A stretch of 64,000 nucleotides of DNA from Roseivirga sp. BDSF3-8 (lineage in GTDB: Bacteria; Bacteroidota; Bacteroidia; Cytophagales; Cyclobacteriaceae): assembly GCF_041449215.1 (NCBI RefSeq), contig NZ_JBGNFV010000001.1, positions 62,001 to 126,000 on the forward strand, read 5' to 3'. A program made the translations under genes and the position numbers. The notes below the pieces were generated by a model. It worked only from the letters and a program-made list of their open reading frames with translations, did not search any database and was not told the DNA's origin. Below are positions 18,912 to 32,600 of this stretch, in pieces. Position 1 is the stretch's first letter. The number at the start of each line of letters is the position of its first letter.

Positions 18912-20516
18912 TTAATACTCAATTGTTTTCTCTCCATACAGACGTTCCCCGTCTATATTCAGCTCCTTACATTTTTCAAGAAGTCTGTTAGATTCTACAA
19001 TTGGCTTTGATTCATCTGTATACTTAATAGAGCTTATAAACTCCAGCCATGGCTCCATACCCATAGCGTATACAAATACATTTTTAGGACTAAATGTCTC
19101 CAGCAGACTATACCCCTGCTCAAAGTTACACCCTGCAAGTCTTCTGGAGTGATCCTGATCCCTGGGCAAAGGTTCGGGAAGAAGTGGCCCATATAACCAT
19201 GACAGCGGGGCACCGTCACATTCCATACCAAGGAAGAGTACATCTATGTCGCCTACTGTCTTATGAATTCTATCATAAAGCATTGGCTCCACATTACAGG
19301 AATCTGCTACAAATAATACTTTGAATTTATTATGAAGTGCCACGTGAAAGCAAAGCTTACTTCTAACGTCCAGATCAGAGTGCTCACCTATAAAAGGCAT
19401 TCCAGTAATAGTACATCTGTCAAGCTCAATAGTCTGCATATCGTCAAGTTCAATGATATTTTCAAAGCCGATCTTCTCAAACATCAGCCTCAGACCAGGG
19501 TCCTGTAGACTACCTTTACTACTACTAGGCACTACCAGAGTTTTCATACAATGGCGCAACTGAAGAAGTGTTTCGAGCAGTACGTGATCCTGGTGATTAT
19601 GTGTAATAAGAACGTAATCAATTGTCTCGGGAAGGTCATTGATAGTATAACGAGGTATATCTGTTTCGTAGCCGTCATAGCTGATTACAGGATCCACCAG
19701 GATCGAAATTTCTTTCGTTTCTACCAGCACACAGGCATGTCCGAAATACCTTGTTCTGATACCATCACCGGTATATGGCTCATGCTTTGGAGGAGGAGTC
19801 TTCGTAAAGAAGGTCTCAAAAAGCTCTTCTTTATCATCGGGTATGCCCAGTAATTTCTTAATTTCTTCATAAGAGCCGGGCGTACGCTTCATTTTAAACA
19901 GTTCATCTATCACATTATTCCTGAATGGAATGTCAAGGTGGATAAGATGGTCGTCATTCAGGCGGGGTGTACTCAGGCAGAATGACCGGTCATTATCAGA
20001 CTCTACCAACTGTAGCATAATAGACTGCGTTGACTCATCGTAGTATTCACTATTATACAGTAGTGCTTCGAAGAATCTGAAGTTTGGCTGATTGTTGAGG
20101 TCATAGAATAATTCTACATAGCCCTTTAGAATATCGGGCACCTTTTTGTACAGTTCATTCAGAGAGTAGCCTTTTGCTTCTTTCTGAAGGAGGTCGTTAA
20201 GCTCCTTCACGGCCGCATACATCGCGAGCATATTCGTTCTTTTCTGTACAGTGTCTTCGTACAGATCCTTAATTTCAGCAACCCTGCCGCCATTATAGTC
20301 TATAAACGGACCTCCCAGCATTTCAGGTTTTTTTACGGCTGCAGCATGGATTTTTGGATTTCTTATATAAGAATCCATAATCTTCAGGTGCCTCTCTTTG
20401 ATGTTCATTACGGCAGTGGCCGGAGATACCAGGTGTGACCATGCATACCACCTGTCAATCAAAGCCTCTAAAGCTACGTTAAGCTTTAAATAATAGCCTT
20501 CGTTCTGTTGCTCCAT
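18912..20516 (-). CDS. CmlA-like diiron beta-hydroxylase acting on carrier-bound amino acids
   Basis: A 534-residue protein with the size and layout of CmlA, the non-haem diiron enzyme that beta-hydroxylates an amino acid tethered to an NRPS carrier domain in chloramphenicol biosynthesis. An alpha/beta N-terminal part of about 245 residues is followed by a metallo-beta-lactamase fold. Visible ligand candidates are H306, H308, D310 and H311 in ITHNHQDHV, E378 in IGEHSD and D405 in VADSCN; as I recall the CmlA ligands these are offset by one or two residues. I could not place the last His ligand. The family includes enzymes that hydroxylate aliphatic residues such as Leu, so Val, Ile, Asp or the unassigned residue are possible substrates here. 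It sits between two NRPS genes, 102 bp after the first and 20 bp before the second. Its last residues (KTIEY) vaguely resemble the docking tails of the NRPSs. Confidence 0.88.
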   Translation of the reverse strand: MEQQNEGYYLKLNVALEALIDRWYAWSHLVSPATAVMNIKERHLKIMDSYIRNPKIHAAAVKKPEMLGGPFIDYNGGRVAEIKDLYEDTVQKRTNMLAMYAAVKELNDLLQKEAKGYSLNELYKKVPDILKGYVELFYDLNNQPNFRFFEALLYNSEYYDESTQSIMLQLVESDNDRSFCLSTPRLNDDHLIHLDIPFRNNVIDELFKMKRTPGSYEEIKKLLGIPDDKEELFETFFTKTPPPKHEPYTGDGIRTRYFGHACVLVETKEISILVDPVISYDGYETDIPRYTINDLPETIDYVLITHNHQDHVLLETLLQLRHCMKTLVVPSSSKGSLQDPGLRLMFEKIGFENIIELDDMQTIELDRCTITGMPFIGEHSDLDVRSKLCFHVALHNKFKVLFVADSCNVEPMLYDRIHKTVGDIDVLFLGMECDGAPLSWLYGPLLPEPLPRDQDHSRRLAGCNFEQGYSLLETFSPKNVFVYAMGMEPWLEFISSIKYTDESKPIVESNRLLEKCKELNIDGERLYGEKTIEY

Positions 20517-20618
20517 TTCAAACTCTATTTAATTCGGTTATTAGCATATGGGAATATCCTATACAGACATAACGACCTTCAGGTACTTACAAATAAATAT
20601 TATATAATAACAGGTTTA

Positions 20619-23600
20619 TCATATAGTGATCCTGTCTGTCACTTTATCTTCTTCAATCTCTTCGTTCTGCCAGTAAGCATTATCTATTTCTTCGGCTAGG
20701 TTTGCTATATCAGCCTTCGTAAACATTATACTCAAGTCAATCTTCACATTGAACTTCTCTTGTATAGCAGAAGAAATTTTTACGGCTGCTAAACTATGTC
20801 CTCCTAATTCGAAGAAATTATCAGTAATACCCACCTTATCAACGTTTAGTACATTCTCCCAAATATCTACCAGGTACTCTTCAGTTGATGTGCGTGGTGC
20901 TATATACTCCTTCCTGATCAGATCAGATTCTGAAATATCTGGCAAGCGTTTTTTATCGACCTTACCGTTATTACTCAAAGGCAGTGCATCCATTTCCACG
21001 TAATGACTTGGAATCATATAATGCGGAAGTACAGCCCGTAGATAATTAAGCAGTTTTCTCTTATCTATGGCCTCTTTGGCTACCAGGTAAGTAGCTAAAA
21101 CGTTCTCATCCTGGTGTTTTATGAGATTCACGCAAACTTGCTGTATAATATCGCTATAGCTAAATATGGCCATTTCGATCTCACCCAGCTCTATACGGAA
21201 CCCGCGAATCTTCACCTGGTCGTCTTTACGACCGGCAAACTCAATCACGCCATTAGGAAGCCAACGTCCTAAGTCTCCTGTCCTGTACAGCTTCTCCCCT
21301 TTTCGGTAGGGATGGTCGATAAACTTCTCGGCCGTCAGGGACACTGCCTGCCAATAGCCCCTGGCCAGCCCATCGCCACCCAGGCAAATCTCACCCACCA
21401 CGCCTACAGGCTGTACCTGCAGGTGATCGTCCAGTATATAGGCGGTACTATTACTTATAGGCGTTCCGACCGGAATATCACCATCTACCTGTGGTATCCT
21501 GTAGGTAAGAGAGAAGGTCGTATTTTCTGTGGGGCCATAGCCGTTAATTACTTCCAGATCAGGATACAGCTCTTTGACCTTACTGATATGGACTGGTGAA
21601 AGCTTATCACCGCCCACCAGTATGGTCTTCAGAGGGGCAAACAACTCCGGCACCTCATCCACAACATGGTTAAACCAGCCTGAGGTAAGCCACATTACAT
21701 TTACCTGCTGCAAACGTACCTGCTCCGCAAATAAGGCATTGGTCAGAAGAGTGGACTGGGGGCAGATAATAAGCCTTCCCCCATTTAGAAGCGCCCCCCA
21801 ATATTCAAAGGTAGTCGCATCAAATGATAATGCACCAGTAGCCAGAAGGACATCTGAGCTACTAAAGGTATAGTAGTTTGTATTCTTCACCAGGCGTACC
21901 ACACTGCGATGCTCGATCATCACTCCTTTAGGCTCACCCGTAGACCCGGAAGTGTACATCATGTAGGCCAGTGAACCAGCATTGCAAGGTACTTCGGGGC
22001 TGTCAGAGGGGTATGTGGACATGACCGACTTAAAACGTGCCAGCATTTCTTCATCTATTGTCACCTGACAATTACTATCCTTTTCAATGAATTCAATACG
22101 CTGTGCAGGATAGGTCGGGTCCACCGGCACATAGGCACAACCGGCTTTTAGTATGGCGAGCTCACTGATCAGAAACCACTCGCTGCGTTCCAGCTTCACC
22201 CCTACAAAATCCTCCGCTTCCAGTCCGAAGGTAGCAAGCAGGTAGTGGGCCAGACGGTTAGACGCCTCCTCCAGTTCACGGTAGCTCAGCTCACGGTCTT
22301 CACACACCACGGCCGTAGCCTCAGGGGTAGCATTCGCCTGTTCGGCAAACAGATCGACGATAGTTTTATCAGAAGGATAACCGGAGGCTGTATTATTGAA
22401 GCCTTCAAGCAGCGTTTGCTTCTCAGAAGCCTCCAGGTAGGCAATAGCGGATACCGGTTGTGAAGGATTACTTATCGCCTCCTGAAGGAACTGTTCCAGA
22501 TGACGGGCAAACTGCTCAATAAACCCTGAACCATACAGGTCGGTGTTGTATTCTATGTGAAGGGTAAGACGCCCATCATGCTCGGTGAACAGAAAGCTCA
22601 TATCGAACTGACTCGAACGGCGGTGGTCTTCCTCATAATGGCGCAGCTTCAGCGACGGCGTACTCAGGTCGGACCCGCCAAACAGCTCCTGCTGGTTCTG
22701 CAATACAACCATCACATCGAACAGCGCCGACCGGCTAGTGTCTACTGCCAGGTCCAGCTCCTCCACCAGGCGGTCAAAAGGATAGTCCTGGTGCGCATAG
22801 GCTTCCGTAAGCGTCTGCTTCTGCGCTTCCAGTAACGAACTGAAGCTGCCTTCACGGTCAAACTGCGTGCGGATCGCAAGTGTGTTCAGGTACAATCCTA
22901 TCTGACCCTCCAGATCCGGATGCTGACGACCCGCCAGGGGCGTGCCCATCACCACATCGCCCGTATGCGCGTAGCGGCTGAAAAGACCGTTCAAACCGCT
23001 CATCAAAAGCATGAACAAACTCACCTCTTGCTCCCTGGCAAACCCGTGAAGCAAACCGGTCAGCTCTTTACCGAACCGGCGGTAGTGAGAACTGCCGTTA
23101 TAGGTCTTGATCTTAGGTCGAGGATAGTCGGTAGGCATCTCCAGTACCGGAAGGCTGCCGCTGAACTTCTCCAGCCAGTAGGCCCGGGAGGCCTCAAGCT
23201 CCGCCTGCTTCTCTTCACTCTCCATCCACTCGGCGTAGTCCTTATACTGGACAGGTAAAGACGGTAGCTCCGGCGTCCTGTTCCGGCTCAGGCTATCATA
23301 CACTGACGTAAACTCACGGACCAGCACCTCCATGCTCCAGCCGTCACTGATAATATGGTGCATATTGAACCACAACACCGAACGCTCCTGAGAAAAACGG
23401 ATCACACCGGTGCGGAACAGCGGCGCCTTGTCCAGCTCGATGCGCTGGTTGTAATATTTCTCCAGAAGGTCCCTAAGAGCTGACTCACTTTCGGTATGGT
23501 CACGAATGTCGTCTTCGGACGGACGGAAGCTGATATCCTCTACCGACAATATGTACTGACGTACACGGCCCTGCGCATTCTCCTTGAAAATCGTACGAAG

Positions 23601-26600
23601 ACTCGCATGACGGTCGATGATCACCTCAAAAGTTTTATGTAGTATCCCGGTATCCAGGCTGCCTTCCACCTCAAACCCACCGGGAATGTTATAGGCCACG
23701 CTGCCTTCGGCAAACTGACTCAGGACATATAATCTCCGTTGTGAACTGGTCGACGCATAGCTGTCCTTTTCTGGAGCTAACGGAATAGCGCTGTAGACCC
23801 CTTCGGTAAGCTTCTCTGCTATACCCCGGATCGTCGGATCACTAAACACATCCCGTATTTCTACCTCCCGACTCAGTTGACGGCGGATACGGTTGATCAA
23901 TAGCGTTACCTTCAGGCTATGGCCCCCCAGCTCAAAAAAGTTGTCCGTAACCCCTACCTGCTCTACACCCAGTATCTCAGACCAGAGCTCCGTCAGAATT
24001 CTTTCCGTATCAGTCGAAGGGGACACGTATTCCCGCTGGACCATGTCTTCACTGCTATAAGGCGGTAGCGCACGCTTGTCTACCTTGCCGTTCGCATTAA
24101 GCGGAAGTGCCTCTACCTGAACATAATAGGCAGGCAGCATGTAGGCAGGCAGTTGTTCACCCAGCCGCCTGCGAAGGGAACTCCTGTTCAATTCCCCCCC
24201 AGCTACCAAGTAAGCCGCCAGCACCGGCCCGGACTCCTCCCGCTGTACGACCACCACACTCTGGTCTACCTCCGGCTGCATTGTCAGCGCACTCTCGATC
24301 TCACCAAGCTCTATACGGAACCCCCGGATCTTTACCTGGTCGTCCTTACGGCCGGCAAACTCTATCACACCTTCAGGTAGCCAGCGCCCCAGGTCGCCGG
24401 TCTTATACAGCTTCTCCCCTTTTCGGTAGGGATGGTCGATAAACTTCTCGGCCGTCAAAGACGCTGCCTGCCAGTAGCCCCTGGCTAGACCGTCCCCGCC
24501 CAGGCAGATCTCTCCCACCACGCCTACGGGTACCAGGTGGTGATGCTCATCCAGTATGTAGCACGTACTGTTAGCTATGCCTCCCCCGATCGGTATGGTC
24601 GCGGCCTTCTCTGCTACTGCCTCTATCGGGTAGTAGGTCGAGAACGTCGTGTTCTCGGTAGGACCGTAGACGTGGTGGAGGTGCACCTCAGGATGCTGCG
24701 CCTTAAATCGCTTTACGTGCTGAACCGATACCTGCTCACCGCCGAACAGTATGTACTTCAGACGCCCGGCCTGAGGAAGCTCTGCCTCGGACAGCTTATT
24801 GAAAAGCGCCGTGGTGATAAAGAAGCTGTCGATCTGCTGGTCTGCAATCAGACTGCCCAACTTGTCCAGCTCCAAAAACACATCCCTGGAGGCAATAACC
24901 AGCGTGCCGCCGTTCAGCAGCGACATGTAAATATCAAAGGTAGAACCGTCAAAGGAGAAGCTGCTAAGTCCAAGTATCCGCTGACCTGCCCTGAAGTCGA
25001 TATAGTTGGTGTTCTTTGCCAGTCGTACCACGGAACGGTGCTCGATCTGTATGCCTTTCGGATTGCCCGTAGACCCTGACGTGTACATCACGTAGGCCAG
25101 GCGGTCAGGACCGGTAGTAATGTCGGGACGGCTATCTGATAGCCCTTCGCTGTTACGGAAGGTGGTCAGCACATCCTCATCTATCGTAACCTGACACCGC
25201 GTATCCTCCTCGATGTAGGCAATACGCTGGGCCGGGTAGTTCACATCGATCGGCACGTAGGCACCCCCGGCCTTCAGGATCGATAGGAAGCTGATCACCG
25301 ACCACTCGCTGCGTTCAACCTTTACACCCACAAAATCACCGTTATGTATACCGTAGTGGGCTAGCAGGTAGTGGGCAAGCCGGTTAGACACCTCCTCCAG
25401 CTCACGGTAGCTCAGCTTACGGTCTTCACAGACCAGCGCCGTGGTATCGGGAGTAGCATTCGCCTGTTCAGCAAACAGATCGACGATAGTTTTATCAGAA
25501 GGATAACCGGAGGCTGTATTATTGAAGCCTTCAAGCAGCGTTTGCTTCTCAGAAGCCTCCAGGTAGGCAATAGCGGATACCGGTTGTGAAGGATTACTTA
25601 TCGCCTCCTGAAGGAACTGTTCCAGATGACGGGCAAACTGCTCAATAAACCCTGAACCATACAGGTCGGTGTTGTATTCTATGTGAAGGGTAAGACGCCC
25701 ATCATGCTCGGTGAACAGAAAGCTCATATCGAACTGACTCGAACGGCGGTGGTCTTCCTCATAATGGCGCAGCTTCAGCGACGGCGTACTCAGGTCGGAC
25801 CCGCCAAACAGCTCCTGCTGGTTCTGCAATACAACCATCACATCGAACAGCGCCGACCGGCTAGTGTCTACTGCCAGGTCCAGCTCCTCCACCAGGCGGT
25901 CAAAAGGATAGTCCTGGTGCGCATAGGCTTCCGTAAGCGTCTGCTTCTGCGCTTCCAGTAACGAACTGAAGCTGCCTTCACGGTCAAACTGCGTGCGGAT
26001 CGCAAGTGTGTTCAGGTACAATCCTATCTGACCCTCCAGATCCGGATGCTGACGACCCGCCAGGGGCGTGCCCATCACCACATCGCCCGTATGCGCGTAG
26101 CGGCTGAAAAGACCGTTCAAACCGCTCATCAAAAGCATGAACAAACTCACCTCTTGCTCCCTGGCAAACCCGTGAAGCAAACCGGTCAGCTCTTTACCGA
26201 ACCGGCGGTAGTGAGAACTGCCGTTATAGGTCTTGATCTTAGGTCGAGGATAGTCGGTAGGCATCTCCAGTACCGGAAGGCTGCCGCTGAACTTCTCCAG
26301 CCAGTAGGCCCGGGAGGCCTCAAGCTCCGCCTGCTTCTCTTCACTCTCCATCCACTCGGCGTAGTCCTTATACTGGACAGGTAAAGACGGTAGCTCCGGC
26401 GTCCTGTTCCGGCTCAGGCTATCATACACTGACGTAAACTCACGGACCAGCACCTCCATGCTCCAGCCGTCACTGATGATATGGTGCATATTGAACCACA
26501 ACACCGAACGCTCCTGAGAAAAACGGATCACACCGGTGCGGAACAGCGGCGCCTTGTCCAGCTCGATGCGCTGGTTGTAATATTTCTCCAGAAGGTCCCT

Positions 26601-29600
26601 AAGAGCTGACTCACTTTCGGTATGGTCACGAATGTCGTCTTCGGACGGACGGAAGCTGATATCCTCTACCGACAATATGTACTGACGTACACGGCCCTGC
26701 GCATTCTCCTTGAAAATCGTACGAAGACTCGCATGACGATCGATGAGTACTTCGAAGGTAGTATATAAAAGATCTATGTCGGGCTCACCCTCTATCTCAA
26801 AAGCTCCTGGTATACTATAAGCTACACTACTTTCAGCCAACTGACTCAGGACATATAATCTCCGTTGTGAACTGGTCGACGCATAGCTGTCCTTTTCTGG
26901 AGCTAACGGAATAGCGCTGTAGACCCCTTCGGTAAGCTTCTCTGCTATACCCCGGATCGTCGGATCACTAAACACATCCCGTATTTCTACCTCCCGACTC
27001 AGTTGACGGCGGATACGGTTGATCAATAGCGTTACCTTCAGGCTATGGCCCCCCAGCTCAAAAAAGTTGTCCGTAACCCCTACCTGCTCTACACCCAGTA
27101 TCTCAGACCAGAGCTCCGTCAGAATTCTTTCCGTATCAGTCGAAGGGGACACGTATTCCCGCTGGACCATGTCTTCACTGCTATAAGGCGGTAGCGCACG
27201 CTTGTCTACCTTGCCGTTCGCATTAAGCGGAAGTGCCTCTACCTGAACATAATAGGCAGGCAGCATGTAGGCAGGCAGTTGTTCACCCAGCCGCCTGCGA
27301 AGGGAACTCCTGTTCAATTCCCCCCCAGCTACCAAGTAAGCCGCCAGCACCGGCCCGGACTCCTCCCGCTGTACGACCACCACACTCTGGTCTACCTCCG
27401 GCTGCATTGTCAGCGCACTCTCGATCTCACCAAGCTCTATACGGAACCCCCGGATCTTTACCTGGTCGTCCTTACGGCCGGCAAACTCTATCACACCTTC
27501 AGGTAGCCAGCGCCCCAGGTCGCCGGTCTTATACAGCTTCTCCCCTTTTCGGTAGGGATGGTCGATAAACTTCTCGGCCGTCAAAGACGCTGCCTGCCAG
27601 TAGCCCCTGGCTAGACCGTCCCCGCCCAGGCAGATCTCTCCCACCACGCCTACGGGTACCAGGTGGTGATGCTCATCCAGTATGTAGCACGTACTGTTAG
27701 CTATGCCTCCCCCGATCGGTATGGTCGCGGCCTTCTCTGCTACTGCCTCTATCGGGTAGTAGGTCGAGAACGTCGTGTTCTCGGTAGGACCGTAGACGTG
27801 GTGGAGGTGCACCTCAGGATGCTGCGCCTTAAATCGCTTTACGTGCTGAACCGATACCTGCTCACCGCCGAACAGTATGTACTTCAGACGCCCGGCCTGA
27901 GGAAGCTCTGCCTCGGACAGCTTATTGAAAAGCGCCGTGGTGATAAAGAAGCTGTCGATCTGCTGGTCTGCAATCAGACTGCCCAACTTGTCCAGCTCCA
28001 AAAACACATCCCTGGAGGCAATAACCAGCGTGCCGCCGTTCAGCAGCGACATGTAAATATCAAAGGTAGAACCGTCAAAGGAGAAGCTGCTAAGTCCAAG
28101 TATCCGCTGACCTGCCCTGAAGTCGATATAGTTGGTGTTCTTTGCCAGTCGTACCACGGAACGGTGCTCGATCTGTATGCCTTTCGGATTGCCCGTAGAC
28201 CCTGACGTGTACATCACGTAGGCCAGGCGGTCAGGACCGGTAGTAATGTCGGGACGGCTATCTGATAGCCCTTCGCTGTTACGGAAGGTGGTCAGCACAT
28301 CCTCATCTATCGTAACCTGACACCGCGTATCCTCCTCGATGTAGGCAATACGCTGGGCCGGGTAGTTCACATCGATCGGCACGTAGGCACCCCCGGCCTT
28401 CAGGATCGATAGGAAGCTGATCACCGACCACTCGCTGCGTTCAACCTTTACACCCACAAAATCACCGTTATGTATACCGTAGTGGGCTAGCAGGTAGTGG
28501 GCAAGCCGGTTAGACACCTCCTCCAGCTCACGGTAGCTCAGCTTACGGTCTTCACAGACCAGCGCCGTGGTATCGGGAGTAGCATTCGCCTGTTCAGCAA
28601 ACAGATCGACGATAGTTTTATCAGAAGGATAACCGGAGGCTGTATTATTGAAGCCTTCAAGCAGCGTTTGCTTCTCAGAAGCCTCCAGGTAGGCAATAGC
28701 GGATACCGGTTGTGAAGGATTACTTATCGCCTCCTGAAGGAACTGTTCCAGATGACGGGCAAACTGCTCAATAAACCCTGAACCATACAGGTCGGTGTTG
28801 TATTCTATGTGAAGGGTAAGACGCCCATCATGCTCGGTGAACAGAAAGCTCATATCGAACTGACTCGAACGGCGGTGGTCTTCCTCATAATGGCGCAGCT
28901 TCAGCGACGGCGTACTCAGGTCGGACCCGCCAAACAGCTCCTGCTGGTTCTGCAATACAACCATCACATCGAACAGCGCCGACCGGCTAGTGTCTACTGC
29001 CAGGTCCAGCTCCTCCACCAGGCGGTCAAAAGGATAGTCCTGGTGCGCATAGGCTTCCGTAAGCGTCTGCTTCTGCGCTTCCAGTAACGAACTGAAGCTG
29101 CCTTCACGGTCAAACTGCGTGCGGATCGCAAGTGTGTTCAGGTACAATCCTATCTGACCCTCCAGATCCGGATGCTGACGACCCGCCAGGGGCGTGCCCA
29201 TCACCACATCGCCCGTATGCGCGTAGCGGCTGAAAAGACCGTTCAAACCGCTCATCAAAAGCATGAACAAACTCACCTCTTGCTCCCTGGCAAACCCGTG
29301 AAGCAAACCGGTCAGCTCTTTACCGAACCGGCGGTAGTGAGAACTGCCGTTATAGGTCTTGATCTTAGGTCGAGGATAGTCGGTAGGCATCTCCAGTACC
29401 GGAAGGCTGCCGCTGAACTTCTCCAGCCAGTAGGCCCGGGAGGCCTCAAGCTCCGCCTGCTTCTCTTCACTCTCCATCCACTCGGCGTAGTCCTTATACT
29501 GGACAGGTAAAGACGGTAGCTCCGGCGTCCTGTTCCGGCTCAGGCTATCATACACTGACGTAAACTCACGGACCAGCACCTCCATGCTCCAGCCGTCACT

Positions 29601-32600
29601 GATAATATGGTGCATATTGAACCACAACACCGAACGCTCCTGAGAAAAACGGATCACACCGGTGCGGAACAGCGGCGCCTTGTCCAGCTCGATGCGCTGG
29701 TTGTAATATTTCTCCAGAAGGTCCCTAAGAGCTGACTCACTTTCGGTATGGTCACGAATGTCGTCTTCGGACGGACGGAAGCTGATATCCTCTACCGACA
29801 ATATGTACTGACGTACACGGCCCTGCGCATTCTCCTTGAAAATCGTACGAAGACTCGCATGACGGTCGATGATCACCTCAAAAGTTTTATGTAGTATCCC
29901 GGTATCCAGGCTGCCTTCCACCTCAAACCCACCGGGAATGTTATAGGCCACGCTGCCTTCGGCAAACTGACTCAGGACATATAATCTCCGTTGTGAACTG
30001 GTCGACGCATAGCTGTCCTTTTCTGGAGCTAACGGAATAGCGCTGTAGACCCCTTCGGTAAGCTTCTCTGCTATACCCCGGATCGTCGGATCACTAAACA
30101 CATCCCGTATTTCTACCTCCCGACTCAGTTGACGGCGGATACGGTTGATCAATAGCGTTACCTTCAGGCTATGGCCCCCCAGCTCAAAAAAGTTGTCCGT
30201 AACCCCTACCTGCTCTACACCCAGTATCTCAGACCAGAGCTCCGTCAGAATTCTTTCCGTATCAGTCGAAGGGGACACGTATTCCCGCTGGACCATGTCT
30301 TCACTGCTATAAGGCGGTAGCGCACGCTTGTCTACCTTGCCGTTCGCATTAAGCGGAAGTGCCTCTACCTGAACATAATAGGCAGGCAGCATGTAGGCAG
30401 GCAGTTGTTCACCCAGCCGCCTGCGAAGGGAACTCCTGTTCAATTCCCCCCCAGCTACCAAGTAAGCCGCCAGCACCGGCCCGGACTCCTCCCGCTGTAC
30501 GACCACCACACTCTGGTCTACCTCCGGCTGCATTGTCAGCGCACTCTCGATCTCACCAAGCTCTATACGGAACCCCCGGATCTTTACCTGGTCGTCCTTA
30601 CGGCCGGCAAACTCTATCACACCTTCAGGTAGCCAGCGCCCCAGGTCGCCGGTCTTATACAGCTTCTCCCCTTTTCGGTAGGGATGGTCGATAAACTTCT
30701 CGGCCGTCAAAGACGCTGCCTGCCAGTAGCCCCTGGCTAGACCGTCCCCGCCCAGGCAGATCTCTCCCACCACGCCTACGGGTACCAGGTGGTGATGCTC
30801 ATCCAGTATGTAGCACGTACTGTTAGCTATGCCTCCCCCGATCGGTATGGTCGCGGCCTTCTCTGCTACTGCCTCTATCGGGTAGTAGGTCGAGAACGTC
30901 GTGTTCTCGGTAGGACCGTAGACGTGGTGGAGGTGCACCTCAGGATGCTGCGCCTTAAATCGCTTTACGTGCTGAACCGATACCTGCTCACCGCCGAACA
31001 GTATGTACTTCAGACGCCCGGCCTGAGGAAGCTCTGCCTCGGACAGCTTATTGAAAAGCGCCGTGGTGATAAAGAAGCTGTCGATCTGCTGGTCTGCAAT
31101 CAGACTGCCCAACTTGTCCAGCTCCAAAAACACATCCCTGGAGGCAATAACCAGCGTGCCGCCGTTCAGCAGCGACATGTAAATATCAAAGGTAGAACCG
31201 TCAAAGGAGAAGCTGCTAAGTCCAAGTATCCGCTGACCTGCCCTGAAGTCGATATAGTTGGTGTTCTTTGCCAGTCGTACCACGGAACGGTGCTCGATCT
31301 GTATGCCTTTCGGATTGCCCGTAGACCCTGACGTGTACATCACGTAGGCCAGGCGGTCAGGACCGGTAGTAATGTCGGGACGGCTATCTGATAGCCCTTC
31401 GCTGTTACGGAAGGTGGTCAGCACATCCTCATCTATCGTAACCTGACACCGCGTATCCTCCTCGATGTAGGCAATACGCTGGGCCGGGTAGTTCACATCG
31501 ATCGGCACGTAGGCACCCCCGGCCTTCAGGATCGATAGGAAGCTGATCACCGACCACTCGCTGCGTTCAACCTTTACACCCACAAAATCACCGTTATGTA
31601 TACCGTAGTGGGCTAGCAGGTAGTGGGCAAGCCGGTTAGACACCTCCTCCAGCTCACGGTAGCTCAGCTTACGGTCTTCACAGACCAGCGCCGTGGTATC
31701 GGGAGTAGCATTCGCCTGTTCAGCAAACAGATCGACGATAGTTTTATCAGAAGGATAACCGGAGGCTGTATTATTGAAGCCTTCAAGCAGCGTTTGCTTC
31801 TCAGAAGCCTCCAGGTAGGCAATAGCGGATACCGGTTGTGAAGGATTACTTATCGCCTCCTGAAGGAACTGTTCCAGATGACGGGCAAACTGCTCAATAA
31901 ACCCTGAACCATACAGGTCGGTGTTGTATTCTATGTGAAGGGTAAGACGCCCATCATGCTCGGTGAACAGAAAGCTCATATCGAACTGACTCGAACGGCG
32001 GTGGTCTTCCTCATAATGGCGCAGCTTCAGCGACGGCGTACTCAGGTCGGACCCGCCAAACAGCTCCTGCTGGTTCTGCAATACAACCATCACATCGAAC
32101 AGCGCCGACCGGCTAGTGTCTACTGCCAGGTCCAGCTCCTCCACCAGGCGGTCAAAAGGATAGTCCTGGTGCGCATAGGCTTCCGTAAGCGTCTGCTTCT
32201 GCGCTTCCAGTAACGAACTGAAGCTGCCTTCACGGTCAAACTGCGTGCGGATCGCAAGTGTGTTCAGGTACAATCCTATCTGACCCTCCAGATCCGGATG
32301 CTGACGACCCGCCAGGGGCGTGCCCATCACCACATCGCCCGTATGCGCGTAGCGGCTGAAAAGACCGTTCAAACCGCTCATCAAAAGCATGAACAAACTC
32401 ACCTCTTGCTCCCTGGCAAACCCGTGAAGCAAACCGGTCAGCTCTTTACCGAACCGGCGGTAGTGAGAACTGCCGTTATAGGTCTTGATCTTAGGTCGAG
32501 GATAGTCGGTAGGCATCTCCAGTACCGGAAGGCTGCCGCTGAACTTCTCCAGCCAGTAGGCCCGGGAGGCCTCAAGCTCCGCCTGCTTCTCTTCACTCTC

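Noticed and set aside
24537-25079. A 180-codon plus-strand open frame that recurs at 27,663 and 30,789
   Set aside because: It is antisense to the repeated adenylation domains; its recurrence merely reflects the module repeat and the translation has no family features.
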